Counted from the stretch's first letter, positions 8,868 through 18,863 are shown. The stretch is 64,000 bases of DNA from Paraglaciecola marina (GCF_004360155.1 NZ_ML178723.1:22445-86444), one strand, 5' to 3'. The notes: generated from the letters alone by a model not told the origin. A program made the numbers and translations.

Positions 8868-11800
8868 GTGATAAAGCTAAGGATACTCAAGCTACCCATC
8901 ACGCCTTAACTAAAAGAAAACTAGTAAAGCTATTTTATCGTACCATTTTGGCATTTTTGATCGTGTTGGTGCTGGTGGTTGGTTTTATATTTACTCCCTA
9001 CGGCGCCAAAGTTTTACTTAATACCGCAGATAGCATGTTAGAGCCATTAGATATCGAATATGGCAGTGGTGGGCTAAGTTCAGAGCTATATTTAACACGC
9101 CTTGAATGGCGTGATGCTGTGACTCAAGCTGTTCTTAACGACCTAACCGTATCTATTAGTTTTGAATGCATATGGCAGCTAGCAGTGTGCGTAGACTCAC
9201 TTAGTACCTCAAAAGTAGCTGTAAATATTGCTCCAGCTAGCACCCCAGACTCTACAGATGTCACTACATCAGTTATCACCTTGCCTATTCCAGTGTCTGT
9301 TAAAAATATTGATGTAAGCAACCTTTCAGTAAGCCTAGAAAATGCCTTAAATTTAACTTGGCAGCAGCTAAACGGGGAGTTGAGTTTTTATAAGGAATTA
9401 CAAGTACCCAAAATGCAGCTGCAAAATTTGATTGTGACCACTTATGCCAATGAAACTGCACAACCTACAACAAGCTTTGAGTGGTCTAGGTGGCAATATG
9501 AGCCGCTACAACCACTTCCCATAATTTTGCCAATACACTTTAATGTTCTAGATTTTACAATGTTAGATACTGAGCTAAATATTGCTGATCAGGAGTCAAT
9601 TACATTAAAAAAAGTTAATGTACAGGCTGCGGGAAATAGTAACAATTTTGAGTTAAGTGAGCTTTATGTTGAACATCAGCTAGGCCATATCAATGTAAAA
9701 GGCAATATACAGTTAGATGGTGAACTCACTCACGAGTTAACCTTAGATGGGCAAGGCTTGTGGCCAGAAAACAACCCTATAACGGTTGCTATTGCCTCTA
9801 ATGGCAGTATTCAAAAGGTGACGACAACATTAAATGTGGTCAGTGGTGATAACGCCTATAATTCGCAAACTGCAGTAACAGCTTTATCGGCAGAGGTTTC
9901 AGCTCAGTTATCTAGAGCCGGTTTACCTTTGAATGCATCGCTAAGTTGGAATAACCTAGGTTGGCCATTAACTGAACCTAACTTCAATTCAGAAGCTGGA
10001 GATTTAAAGCTGAGTGGCAGTTTAGATGAATTAAAATTGATTTTAACTACAGGCGTGAGTGGAGAAGATATTCCTAATGCCCAGTTACATATCCTTGCTT
10101 TAGCTAAAGTAAATTCAAAACAGAAATCACTTAGCCTAGATAAATTATTAATCAAAACCTTAGAGGGTGAGGTTAATACTAAAGGCTCTTTAGATTTTGC
10201 AAAAACCTTAACATGGCAAGGTAGCACCCAAGTTCAAAATATAAAGCCAGGTGTCTTTTGGCCAGATATACAGGCGGAGATAAACGGTACCATTCCGACT
10301 AAATTCAATAATAGTAATGGCTCATGGGAGTTTGATTCAGAGGCCTTAGATATTGACGGGCTATGGCAAAACTATCCATTATCTATCACCGGTGCTGCAT
10401 CGTTTGTTGAAAATGGTAAATTGAAAATTCGTGATCTACTTATAAAAAATGCAGAAAACCAGTTATTTGTAACAGGTACAGTGCAACAGCAGCAAGAATT
10501 GATAGATTTAAATATTAAGTTAGACGCGCCTGAAGTAGCTGATTCATTTCCACAAGCAAGCGGGGCCATTTCATTGGTTGCCAGCGTTAAAGGTGCGCTA
10601 TTTGAGCCTGAGGTAAATTATGAATTGTCTGCGGAGCAGCTTAGGTTCTCGGGTATTACAGTGGCGGATGCAACTGGCGCTGGGCAACTTAAATGGGATG
10701 ATCATAAACCATTAGAAATGGCGTTAACGTTGTCAGGTATACAAGGAATTAATAACCAAGTAGATACTGCAACATTAAGTTTAAAGGGTGATGCCCAAAA
10801 CCATAACCTTGAGTTAACCACTACGGGTGAAACCACTAGTATAAATGTACAAATTGAAGGCCAGCTAAATGAAACTAGTTGGCAGGGCAGGTGGTTAAAG
10901 GGCAAGCTAACTTCGTCCTATGCAAATTTAAATTTAGTCGATGAATTTGAGATACAAACTGACTGGGGTAAACAGGCATACTCAATTGGCAGCCACTGTT
11001 GGCGTCAGCAAGAAAGTGAACTGTGTATTACAAAAGCACAGTTTCAGAAAAAAGAGGTGTCTTGGGATTTAGCCATTAAGGAATTTAATTTACTACCTGT
11101 AGTACGCAGGTTTATGCCAACCTTGCCTGCATTGCAAACCAATAGTCGCTTGTCATTGGAGTCTTCAGGAACATGGGATATTCAGTCTTTACCTATCGCC
11201 ACTGTCAATGTGGTGCTGAGCCCTGCTAAGTGGACCTTTACAGCTCAGGATAATTTCCAAATAGATATTCAAGATTTGTCTTTGAGTGCCAGTACGAATG
11301 CTGACGATATTCAAGTTGATTTGAACTTTAGTGGCCCAAAAATTGGGCAGCTCACTAGCAGTATTCAAGCTCAACCCGCTTCTTTAGATGGGATACTTGG
11401 TTCGCCGATAAAAGGTGAATTGCTTATCTCCGAGTTTAACTTATCGCCTTTTCTGGCACTAGCACCTCAGTTAGACGTTTTACAAGGTGTGATTAAAGGA
11501 CAATCTGAGGTTTTGGGTACAGTGTCTAGCCCTCTATTACAAGGGGAGTTAGCATTGGTAAATGGTGAGCTTAAAGGCGAGTCATTACCTGTTTGGTTAA
11601 GTGATATTCAACAAAAAATTGTTTTAAATGGAAACCATGCTGATTTTAGTGGCAGCTATAGACTAGGAAAAGGACCGGGGGAGTTAAAAGGTCAAATCGC
11701 GTGGGTGCCCTCATTGAGTGGCAACCTAAATATTAGTGGTAATGCCCTTGAATTTGATTATCAAAATATCGTAAAAGCTAGTATTAACCCAGACATAACC

Positions 11801-12712
11801 GTTGAGTTTGCTGCGGATAACGTGGCTGTTAAAGGTGAAATTAGTATACCTTATGCACGAGTTAAAGTTAGGGATTTACCCCAAGGCGCGGTGTCCTTAT
11901 CTGATGATGTAATCTTGGTAGAGCAAGAAGCGCAGAAGCAGCAAAGTGCACAAAAGTTGACACTTGATCTGCTTATTAAAGTAGATCCTTTAAAAGCCGA
12001 TGAAGTGAAGCTTGACGCTTTTGGGTTAACCACAGATTTACAAGGGCAACTTCGATTACGAAATAAAAAAGCAGATCTGTTGGCAAGTGGCGAAATTCAG
12101 CTTGTAAACGGTAAATATAAAGCTTACGGACAGAACCTCGTCATAAGAGAAGGGGATATTTTGTTTAATAGCACCCTAGATAAGCCCTATTTAAATATTG
12201 AAGCGATACGAGATCCTGATTTAACCGAAGATGACGTGGTGGCTGGGTTACGAGTTGAAGGAGGAGTGGAAAGCCCTACTGTAACTGTCTTTTCTGAACC
12301 GGAAATGGAGCAGCAACAAAGTTTGTCATATATATTAACGGGGCGAGGTTTAGGTGACTCAAGTGATGACAGTCAAGACACTATATTAACCAATGCCTTG
12401 CTATCTTTGGGGCTAGGCCAAAGTGAAAACTTAGTAAGCAAAGCGGGGAACAAGTTAGGCTTTCAAGACGTTTCATTGGATACATCAGGGCAGGGGGATG
12501 ACACACAGCTATCTCTTACAGGCACCATATCACCGGGTGTGCAATTGCGTTATGGCGTAGGTGTGTTTGATTCTGAGTCTGAAGTGGCAATTCGTTATGA
12601 GTTACTTCCTAAGCTCTATTTAGAAGCGGTTAGTGGCCTGGAAAGTACTCTAGATATATATTACCAGTTCAGTCTAGGTAATAATGACAACATGAATTTA
12701 AATGAGGATTAA
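8864..12712 (+). CDS. tamB: Translocation and assembly module subunit TamB (AsmA-like/DUF490)
   Basis: TamB is a very long periplasm-spanning protein anchored in the inner membrane. It works with TamA in outer membrane protein assembly and is also implicated in phospholipid transport to the outer membrane. Here 1282 residues start with a single transmembrane helix at about residues 28-45 and continue as repetitive beta-strand sequence rich in D, N, S and L, typical of the beta-groove fold. The C-terminal ~350 residues carry the conserved TamB/DUF490 domain, including EGDILFNSTLDKPYL, SYILTGRGLG and LEAVSGLEST. Its coding overlap with tamA indicates translational coupling. Confidence 0.93.
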   Translation: MSDKAKDTQATHHALTKRKLVKLFYRTILAFLIVLVLVVGFIFTPYGAKVLLNTADSMLEPLDIEYGSGGLSSELYLTRLEWRDAVTQAVLNDLTVSISFECIWQLAVCVDSLSTSKVAVNIAPASTPDSTDVTTSVITLPIPVSVKNIDVSNLSVSLENALNLTWQQLNGELSFYKELQVPKMQLQNLIVTTYANETAQPTTSFEWSRWQYEPLQPLPIILPIHFNVLDFTMLDTELNIADQESITLKKVNVQAAGNSNNFELSELYVEHQLGHINVKGNIQLDGELTHELTLDGQGLWPENNPITVAIASNGSIQKVTTTLNVVSGDNAYNSQTAVTALSAEVSAQLSRAGLPLNASLSWNNLGWPLTEPNFNSEAGDLKLSGSLDELKLILTTGVSGEDIPNAQLHILALAKVNSKQKSLSLDKLLIKTLEGEVNTKGSLDFAKTLTWQGSTQVQNIKPGVFWPDIQAEINGTIPTKFNNSNGSWEFDSEALDIDGLWQNYPLSITGAASFVENGKLKIRDLLIKNAENQLFVTGTVQQQQELIDLNIKLDAPEVADSFPQASGAISLVASVKGALFEPEVNYELSAEQLRFSGITVADATGAGQLKWDDHKPLEMALTLSGIQGINNQVDTATLSLKGDAQNHNLELTTTGETTSINVQIEGQLNETSWQGRWLKGKLTSSYANLNLVDEFEIQTDWGKQAYSIGSHCWRQQESELCITKAQFQKKEVSWDLAIKEFNLLPVVRRFMPTLPALQTNSRLSLESSGTWDIQSLPIATVNVVLSPAKWTFTAQDNFQIDIQDLSLSASTNADDIQVDLNFSGPKIGQLTSSIQAQPASLDGILGSPIKGELLISEFNLSPFLALAPQLDVLQGVIKGQSEVLGTVSSPLLQGELALVNGELKGESLPVWLSDIQQKIVLNGNHADFSGSYRLGKGPGELKGQIAWVPSLSGNLNISGNALEFDYQNIVKASINPDITVEFAADNVAVKGEISIPYARVKVRDLPQGAVSLSDDVILVEQEAQKQQSAQKLTLDLLIKVDPLKADEVKLDAFGLTTDLQGQLRLRNKKADLLASGEIQLVNGKYKAYGQNLVIREGDILFNSTLDKPYLNIEAIRDPDLTEDDVVAGLRVEGGVESPTVTVFSEPEMEQQQSLSYILTGRGLGDSSDDSQDTILTNALLSLGLGQSENLVSKAGNKLGFQDVSLDTSGQGDDTQLSLTGTISPGVQLRYGVGVFDSESEVAIRYELLPKLYLEAVSGLESTLDIYYQFSLGNNDNMNLNED

Positions 12713-12755
12713 ATTTAAAGTGGCAAAGTTAATTATTATAAAAGGGATTGTATAG

Positions 12756-13691
12756 ATGTTTGCATCGCTTGGTTTTGCCGTTGAAGTTACCTTACCTATT
12801 AGCTTAATAATTATCTTGGGAGTCTTTCTAAAGCGTATTCGTTGGATTACCGAGGAGTTTGTTGAAACTGGCTCTAAGCTGGTTTTTAACTTGACGTTAC
12901 CTTGTCTACTGTTTGTTAATATTGCCAATATTAATTTGTCTCAAGAATTTCCAACGTCTCTAATTGGCTTCGGTGCTGTGGTGATGACGATAACGTTTTT
13001 ATTGTATCATTTTCTTGGGTATTACATTGCAAACAAAGAGGCAAGAGGGGCCTTCGTACAAGGGGCGTGCCGGGGCAATATGGCAATTATTGGTTTGGCA
13101 TTAGCGGTAAACGCCTTTGGCGATTCGGCATTAGCACTGGCTTCTATCTATTTGGCGGTACTTGTGGTGCCACTCAATGTTTTTTCAATTTTGACTCTCT
13201 ATTATCACCAAGCTGAGACTCCGTCGGTAAAAGCGGTAGCAAAGAGTGTACTGACTAACCCATTGGCGATTGCCATTGGACTTGCACTGGTTGTAGCTTT
13301 GTTATCGATTCAGTTACCTAAATTAATCACTGACACCGGTCAATACTTAGCCCGTATGACCTTACCATTAGCATTATTGTGTGTGGGGGCTTCTATTCGC
13401 TTACAAGAGTTTCGTGCCTCGAGTTTATTGTATTGGGCTATTGCCAGTAAAATTGCATTTTTACCTTTGGTGGCGACTGTTGCTGGATATACGTTTGGTT
13501 TGCGAGGAACTGAGTTAGGCGTACTTTACATGATGACTTCGGCACCGACTGCCGCTGCGGCTTACCCTATGGTGCGTAGTATTGGCGGCGATTATCATCT
13601 TACTGCCGCCATTATTGCAGGTAGCACATTATTTTCTCTAATTAGCTCAACAATAGGTTTATTTTTACTACGTCACTTTCAATGGGTGTAA
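12756..13691 (+). CDS. AEC family transporter (auxin efflux carrier superfamily)
   Basis: This 311-residue integral membrane protein has about ten hydrophobic segments and the two-halves layout of the AEC family (PF03547). The conserved GNMAIIGLALAVNAFG segment precedes the fourth or fifth helix, and LPLALLCVGASI starts the second crossing region. Family members export or take up organic acids such as malate or malonate, but the substrate here cannot be read. It is 43 bases downstream of tamB on the same strand, though functionally unrelated. It ends just before a large palindrome shared with the convergent DUF2721 gene. Confidence 0.85.
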   Translation: MFASLGFAVEVTLPISLIIILGVFLKRIRWITEEFVETGSKLVFNLTLPCLLFVNIANINLSQEFPTSLIGFGAVVMTITFLLYHFLGYYIANKEARGAFVQGACRGNMAIIGLALAVNAFGDSALALASIYLAVLVVPLNVFSILTLYYHQAETPSVKAVAKSVLTNPLAIAIGLALVVALLSIQLPKLITDTGQYLARMTLPLALLCVGASIRLQEFRASSLLYWAIASKIAFLPLVATVAGYTFGLRGTELGVLYMMTSAPTAAAAYPMVRSIGGDYHLTAAIIAGSTLFSLISSTIGLFLLRHFQWV

Positions 13692-13699
13692 CAAAACCA

Positions 13700-13735
13700 G
13701 GTAAAGAAAAGTTATTCGAATAACTTCTCTTTACC
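13700..13735. terminator. Near-perfect 36-base palindrome between convergent genes
   Basis: The arms GGTAAAGAAAAGTTATT and AATAACTTCTCTTTACC flank a CG centre, with a single mismatch. The structure lies between the AEC transporter and the DUF2721 gene and overlaps the last codons of the latter. It probably works as a bidirectional terminator, although a clear T tract is lacking. Confidence 0.5.
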
Positions 13736-14161
13736 ACTTTGTAGTGTTCGCGTTGCTAATTGTACTTCTTTTAAAAACATTAATAGTGCGAAAATAAGTA
13801 GAAAAAGCGCTAAAACAAATAACGACAAAATCAACTCACTCAGGTCAATTAACCAAAAATCTCCTAAAAATAAACATGTCACCATAGAACATACGAATAG
13901 CGCAGAGGCGGTACATAATCCGATAGAACGATTGATAATGGTTATGCGCCTCCATAGGTTTGCTAACTCTTTCTCTGATTGTCTAAGAAAGTCTGGATTT
14001 TTAATTGTGTTTACACGACGCTCCATAATACGAGCTCTATCGACTATTCGTCCCAGTCGACCTGACATTACGTTTAGAAAGCCAGCTATGCCGGTCAACA
14101 TGAATACAGGTGCCACAGCGAGTTGAATTATTTCTGCAATGTCGGGAACGTTAGTTTCCAT
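13712..14161 (-). CDS. DUF2721 family membrane protein
   Basis: This 149-residue protein starts METNVPDIAEIIQLAVAPVF. It has a first hydrophobic helix at residues 10-32, a charged segment with SGRLGRIVDRARIMERR, then two closely spaced hydrophobic helices around residues 75-130. This layout and the GRLGRIVDRAR motif match DUF2721 (PF11026), an uncharacterised inner membrane family widespread in proteobacteria. Length is typical. The last codons lie inside a palindrome shared with the convergent neighbour. No function is known to me. Confidence 0.85.
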   Translation of the reverse strand: METNVPDIAEIIQLAVAPVFMLTGIAGFLNVMSGRLGRIVDRARIMERRVNTIKNPDFLRQSEKELANLWRRITIINRSIGLCTASALFVCSMVTCLFLGDFWLIDLSELILSLFVLALFLLIFALLMFLKEVQLATRTLQSGKEKLFE

Positions 14162-14247
14162 CTGCGTACCTTAAGTTGTCCAATATTTATGAGACCACCA
14201 TTCTATAACAATAAAAACCACATCTAAAATTTTACCCATGTAAATTA

Positions 14248-15867
14248 TTACATTTTGGGAAACAAAGTTAGTAAACCATCGGCAATTATGTCTCGCCAAG
14301 AAAAGTAATCATGTCCTGCAGAGTATTCCTTATGGTAGGTGGTATAACCTTTTGCTAATAGAACGTCTCGTAAATGGCGGTTAGTTTCTAAGATACCGTC
14401 GCCAACATACCTAGAGTTCTCAAATAGACCTGCGCTTAGAAAAAATCGAATGGGTTTTTGAGGCATAGTAATAAAGCGATTAGCAATATAGTGCTGACTG
14501 GTGATTCTTTGCTCTTGGGGCGCCCACCAAAATGATCCTGACATTGAGATCACATTGCCAAAAATGTGTGGGTGCCTAAGTGCTATAGAAGTCGCTGCTA
14601 ATCCACCATAACTAGAGCCTGCAATAATAGTTCTGGTATTAGGGATACTAATGTTCAGTTTTTTATTAATTTGAGGGGCTAGCTCATTAGCTAATACATC
14701 TGCGAATAGATTGTTTGCTGGTAATTCATTAGCTCGCGCTGCTGCGTCAGGGTTACTTATGAAAACCGCAATCACAGGTGGAATTTTCTTTTGGGCTATT
14801 AGCTGGTCTAGTATTTTAGGAAGTTTAACTAGTTCTAAATACTTTTGAGCATCGAATATATACAGTAATAGGGGATTAGGGCTTGTAATTACTGGAGTAT
14901 ACACAGTTATATCTCTGGTATTTGCTAAGGTGTTACTGCTAAAAGAGAAGGTAGATAAGGTTCCTTTTTCATCTGTTTCTATTGGTAATATGCTAGGTTC
15001 TTTAGTGGGGGGGGACAGCTTGATTGTTGAGTAATTGGAGTATTTATCCACTCTAGGGTCTGGCCAAGGAAAATGATTATAAGGATCTTGCTGAGCCACT
15101 GCTTTGATTGCTACCCGTCTCGCAAAGCCAGAAAAGGGGGGATAAGGTACGTTAGGTGCAATTTGATAAGATAGCTGTGTGTCTGCTGGTACCACAAAAC
15201 TTCTATACCAAGTATCAGATTGTCCAAGTTGCTTCAGAGGTTCATGATCATTTGAAGGGCCACCGAGTAATTTGACATTACTATATTCTCCTCGAGCAAG
15301 AAACGTCATTAATGTTCCTGATGGAATTTTTTCTATAATTGGAGTGCCCGATTTTTCTACATCAACCCAAAATTTATCTGTGGTATTACCTTGTTTTAAG
15401 GCATTTTCTAATGCATTTATTCTTGGGCTTAAAGGGCTATCAATTTTAGGGGGGACTTGTTCTGATATGGATACCTGAGCTTCAAGCTCTATTTTATATG
15501 TACCCATTCCTGATAGTCGCCATATTTCAGGACAATTCTCTGCCACTAGATAAAAGTGATTTTTGCCTGTTTTATTATGTATTAGTTGGCGTAACATTTT
15601 TCCTTCGGCATTGATAACATCCAAACTTAATGCACTCCCTACGCTATCGAGGTAACCGGCTAAATAGTCTCCCTTAATACATGGTACTTTGATGTCTAGC
15701 TCAGATACTCCAGTGCTAAGGCTACCTTTTAATGGAGAGCCTATGGCTAAGTCTAAATTATCAGCACTCCATAATGTTAATGAAACTACGCAGAGTATCC
15801 ACATTGGTGTTACCACTAAGCATTTTATTAGCTTTGACGTTTTTGTTGTTTTTTTCATTTCTTTCAC
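14248..15867 (-). CDS. Exported enterochelin-esterase-like hydrolase (Fes/PfeE/IroE type)
   Basis: The N-terminus (basic MKEMKKTTKTSK, then hydrophobic CLVVTPMWILCVVSLTLW) is a signal peptide, so the enzyme should act in the periplasm. A predicted beta-rich domain (residues ~45-130) precedes a segment with the layout of the enterochelin esterase N-terminal domain (~160-260). The alpha/beta hydrolase domain follows, with nucleophile Ser419 in GSSYGG and catalytic His519 in AGHDYF. The MSGSFWW segment is typical of Fes-like trilactone siderophore esterases. It is divergent from a siderophore-type TonB receptor with Fur-like sites between. Hydrolysis of a catecholate siderophore is the best guess. 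Export recalls IroE/PfeE rather than cytoplasmic Fes. Confidence 0.8.
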   Translation of the reverse strand: MKEMKKTTKTSKLIKCLVVTPMWILCVVSLTLWSADNLDLAIGSPLKGSLSTGVSELDIKVPCIKGDYLAGYLDSVGSALSLDVINAEGKMLRQLIHNKTGKNHFYLVAENCPEIWRLSGMGTYKIELEAQVSISEQVPPKIDSPLSPRINALENALKQGNTTDKFWVDVEKSGTPIIEKIPSGTLMTFLARGEYSNVKLLGGPSNDHEPLKQLGQSDTWYRSFVVPADTQLSYQIAPNVPYPPFSGFARRVAIKAVAQQDPYNHFPWPDPRVDKYSNYSTIKLSPPTKEPSILPIETDEKGTLSTFSFSSNTLANTRDITVYTPVITSPNPLLLYIFDAQKYLELVKLPKILDQLIAQKKIPPVIAVFISNPDAAARANELPANNLFADVLANELAPQINKKLNISIPNTRTIIAGSSYGGLAATSIALRHPHIFGNVISMSGSFWWAPQEQRITSQHYIANRFITMPQKPIRFFLSAGLFENSRYVGDGILETNRHLRDVLLAKGYTTYHKEYSAGHDYFSWRDIIADGLLTLFPKM

Positions 15868-15872
15868 TTTTA

Positions 15873-15891
15873 TTGATACATATCATTATTT
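15873..15891. promoter_or_regulatory. Possible Fur box (esterase side)
   Basis: TTGATACATATCATTATTT contains GATA...ATATCATTAT, a partial match to the Fur consensus built from GATAAT repeats. It sits 5-25 bases upstream of the esterase start, where a repressor would block transcription. It is weaker than the neighbouring site. Confidence 0.45.
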
Positions 15892-15905
15892 AACCACAAA
15901 CGCTA

Positions 15906-15924
15906 TTAAAAATCATTCTCATTT
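15906..15924. promoter_or_regulatory. Fur box in the esterase/receptor divergent region
   Basis: TTAAAAATCATTCTCATTT contains ATCATTCTCATT, close to the ATCATTATCATT form common in gammaproteobacterial Fur boxes. It lies between divergent iron-uptake genes, so iron-dependent repression of both directions is likely. The site was recognised by eye and no matrix score was computed. Confidence 0.65.
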
Positions 15925-16027
15925 GTGTTATCTTGCTTTCGATCTGGTGCACCTCAGTCAAAGAAATTAGGGTTGGTATAAAAAAGCCGACTACGAATCG
16001 TCATTCAAAAATTTTATGGAACACTAA

Positions 16028-18169
16028 ATGAAAAGTATGGGTATACAATTTAATAAAAGCTATCTTGCTGCGGCTTGCAGCACAGCGTTAATGATAAATA
16101 GTATTTCTGCCGTCGCGGCTGATGAGCCAAAAAATGCTGAAAAAGGCATAGAGGTAATTAGTGTAGTTGGGCATAAAATTAACGAGCTTAGTATTGAAAA
16201 TAACGGTGGGGCTTTAGGCAACCGCTCTATATTAGATACCCCATTTTCAGTTGATGTGATTTCTTTAGAAGATATGGAAATCCGTCAAGTAAATACATTA
16301 GACAGCCTATTTAGCCGTGAAGCTTCTGTGTCTGTTGATGGCAGTGCATACAGTGCATTTGGTAATACGCTTAGGGTCCGTGGTTTAGCATTAGACTACA
16401 CTCAAAGTTTTAAAGTTAATGGTATGTCTATTAATAGTTTTAGCGGAGAGATGCCTTACGAAGCTTTTGAACAAGTGACCTTAATAAAAGGCGCTACTGG
16501 CTTTATGTATGGTATGGCAGCGCCTGGCGGTATAGTGAACTACGAAACTAAAAAAGCCAAAGATACTTCAATAAGCGCCAATCTAGGTTTTCGTAGCGAC
16601 AGGATATTTAGTGGGCATATTGATGCTAGCAGCCGCTTTGGTGATGATGATGAATTTGGTGTAAGAGTTAACCTAGTTAAAGAAAATGGTGATACCTATT
16701 TAGATGATGGGGGAATTGACCGTGAAACAGCCTCATTAGCCTTTGATGCATATTTGACTGAGTCACTTTATTGGACTGTTGACCTTATCTACAGTGACCG
16801 ACTAATTGAAAACTCGTGGACACAATTGGGTAACTCTTTAGAAAGCACTGACTCTTTGCCTGATACAGTCAGTGGTACCACCAACTTAGCAGTAGATGGT
16901 ACCTTTGATAAGTACAAAAATCTTATCGCTATTAGTAGTTTAAATTGGACTATTAATGACAATTGGCAAGCTAAACTTGAATATGACTACTCAAAAAACG
17001 AAACCAGATGGGTTAAGAATCTAACCTACCTTTTAAATAGCGAAGGGGATTTTGATGTAGCACTTTATGAGCAATATTTTGATGTGAGTTATTCGCAAAT
17101 TCAAGGAATGCTCACTGGTGAAGTGACAACTGGCAATATCACACATAATTTAGTGATAGGAGCTTCCCATCAAAAAGCCACAACCTACCGAAATGATGGT
17201 GGTGAGTATGGCCGTGTAGTCACATGGGGGTATGGCACAGATAATTTGTTTGATCCAGTTGATTTACCTACCTACAGTGCTGACCTGCAAAAAGACATTC
17301 AAATAGCTTGGACTGATACACAAGACTCAGTATTCATCAGTGACTTTATTGAGCTTAATGATAAATGGCAGGCTTTAGTGGGGGTACGGTCAAATGGTAT
17401 AGAGCATACCGCAAGTGAATACTTCTCGTCTCATGATCATTATGACGATACCGCTATAACACCAACATTTGCATTGATGTTTAAACCTAATGAAAACACA
17501 ACTTATTACGGAAGTTATGTGGAATCTATTGAGGGACAAACGTCTACAGTTGGCGATGCCTATGCCAATGCAGATGAGTTGTTAGAACCGTTAGAAAGCT
17601 CTCAATATGAGCTAGGCTTGAAAACCGCTGGTGACGGCTGGTCACTCACATCTGCACTGTTTCGTATTGAACGGGGGGCAACCTTAGTCACAGATGACAA
17701 TTACTTGGTACAAGAAGGGATTACCATTTACCAAGGCTTTGAACTTAGTGGAGCATTGGATGTAACAGATAGTTTGTCTGTATATGGTGATCTAATGTTG
17801 TTAGATACCGAATACGATAAAACAAGTTCAAGTACACAAGGTAATGAAGTTGCTGGTACTCCTAACCAACAATTTACCTTACAGACTAACTATAACGTAG
17901 CATCGGTTGAGGGCTTAACGTTCAACTTAGGTGCTAAATACCACGGTAAAACCACACTAGATTCAAATAACTACTGGGACGTGCCAGCGTATACAGTGGT
18001 GTATGGCGGCGGTAGTTACAGCACTAAAGTGAATGATGTGCCTATTACCTTTATAGGTACCATAGATAACGTGTTCGATAAAGAATATTGGACCGCTGCA
18101 GATTCTTACGGTGGCTTAAGAATTGGAGAGCCACGCACTATTGCTCTTAAAGTGAAAGTAGACTTTTAA
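16028..18169 (+). CDS. TonB-dependent siderophore receptor
   Basis: This 713-residue outer membrane receptor has a signal peptide ending at SAVAADE and a TonB box IEVISVVG. The plug domain spans residues ~60-170 and includes LRVRGLALDYTQ and ATGFMYGMAAPGGIVNY, the siderophore-receptor form of the plug. A 22-strand barrel ends in a terminal phenylalanine (ALKVKVDF). The FDKEYW segment near the end is typical of ferric-siderophore receptors. An exported siderophore esterase is divergent from it, and a PepSY reductase-like operon follows. Together they make an uptake-and-release unit, probably repressed by Fur. Confidence 0.92.
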   Translation: MKSMGIQFNKSYLAAACSTALMINSISAVAADEPKNAEKGIEVISVVGHKINELSIENNGGALGNRSILDTPFSVDVISLEDMEIRQVNTLDSLFSREASVSVDGSAYSAFGNTLRVRGLALDYTQSFKVNGMSINSFSGEMPYEAFEQVTLIKGATGFMYGMAAPGGIVNYETKKAKDTSISANLGFRSDRIFSGHIDASSRFGDDDEFGVRVNLVKENGDTYLDDGGIDRETASLAFDAYLTESLYWTVDLIYSDRLIENSWTQLGNSLESTDSLPDTVSGTTNLAVDGTFDKYKNLIAISSLNWTINDNWQAKLEYDYSKNETRWVKNLTYLLNSEGDFDVALYEQYFDVSYSQIQGMLTGEVTTGNITHNLVIGASHQKATTYRNDGGEYGRVVTWGYGTDNLFDPVDLPTYSADLQKDIQIAWTDTQDSVFISDFIELNDKWQALVGVRSNGIEHTASEYFSSHDHYDDTAITPTFALMFKPNENTTYYGSYVESIEGQTSTVGDAYANADELLEPLESSQYELGLKTAGDGWSLTSALFRIERGATLVTDDNYLVQEGITIYQGFELSGALDVTDSLSVYGDLMLLDTEYDKTSSSTQGNEVAGTPNQQFTLQTNYNVASVEGLTFNLGAKYHGKTTLDSNNYWDVPAYTVVYGGGSYSTKVNDVPITFIGTIDNVFDKEYWTAADSYGGLRIGEPRTIALKVKVDF

Positions 18170-18186
18170 GTTTCTATTTACAGCAT

Positions 18187-18223
18187 AAAGCCCGGTCAAT
18201 TATCTGTAATTTCCGGGCTTTTT
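18187..18223 (+). terminator. Rho-independent terminator after the siderophore receptor
   Basis: Arms AAAGCCCGG and CCGGGCTTT enclose a 17-base loop and are followed by TT. The hairpin lies 17 bases after the receptor stop and separates it, at least partly, from the membrane-protein operon that follows. Confidence 0.75.
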
Positions 18224-18267
18224 ATCAGTCATTTAAAACATAAGTAGCGGGTTCTCTTAAGCTATTT

Positions 18268-18567
18268 ATGTTTTACATCGAGTACTTACAAATGTGGCAA
18301 TTATTGGCTTTAAGCCTAATCATTTTCGGGAGTGTGCTGGTATATCTTAGCAATAAGTATCAACTCATCATCCCGTCTCCCTTATCAAAAAAGTGGCGTA
18401 TCCTTGGCTATTGTTGTTGGTTATTTGCGCTTATTTCGTGGCTGCAAATTTTTGTGATATCTGCGGCATTCTTCTTTTGGTTGTTCATGTTACTGACCCT
18501 TCTCGGATGTATTCCATTGTGTAGCTTGTGTTTCACAAAAACAGATAAAAAAGGAACTTCATCATGA
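18268..18567 (+). CDS. Small inner membrane protein, DUF3325-like, iron-uptake operon
   Basis: This 99-residue protein consists almost wholly of three hydrophobic helices (residues ~10-28, 45-63, 65-88) with a short basic tail. Proteins of this size with this layout (DUF3325-like) typically sit beside a DUF3649-like protein and a PepSY protein in siderophore uptake loci, and the order here agrees. The stop overlaps the next start by four bases (ATGA), so the genes are coupled. The domain name is offered from layout and context only. Confidence 0.6.
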   Translation: MFYIEYLQMWQLLALSLIIFGSVLVYLSNKYQLIIPSPLSKKWRILGYCCWLFALISWLQIFVISAAFFFWLFMLLTLLGCIPLCSLCFTKTDKKGTSS

Positions 18568-18863
18568 GTCGCCTTAGTGCGGAACAAAAAATACAACCTC
18601 ATTGGTGGTCAAAAACTTTTGCTGGCGTGATATTAGGTTTGACCTTGAGTTATGGCTTAGTTGCCATTTTTGCTTGGTTTGGGCCTGGTGGTTTAGAGGC
18701 AGTCGCCAAAAATCAATTTAACATGTGGATGATTTCTCCTTTTTGGATGCTTGTCATTTCATTTACCTATTTATTTAAAACCGGCTTTAAAGCCATCTTG
18801 TATTTAACCCTAGCTAATATCCTTATCTATGGTGTATTTCTAGTTTTAAGGTGGATGTCATGA
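18564..18863 (+). CDS. Small inner membrane protein, DUF3649-like, iron-uptake operon
   Basis: This 99-residue protein has a hydrophilic, W-rich N-terminus (QKIQPHWWSKTFAG) and three hydrophobic helices. The first helix GVILGLTLSYGLVAIFAWF resembles the conserved opening of DUF3649, a family seen beside PepSY reductases in iron loci. It overlaps the preceding gene by ATGA and also the following gene by ATGA, so all three are translationally coupled. It may be a subunit or accessory of the PepSY protein. Function is inferred from neighbours only. Confidence 0.6.
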   Translation: MSRLSAEQKIQPHWWSKTFAGVILGLTLSYGLVAIFAWFGPGGLEAVAKNQFNMWMISPFWMLVISFTYLFKTGFKAILYLTLANILIYGVFLVLRWMS

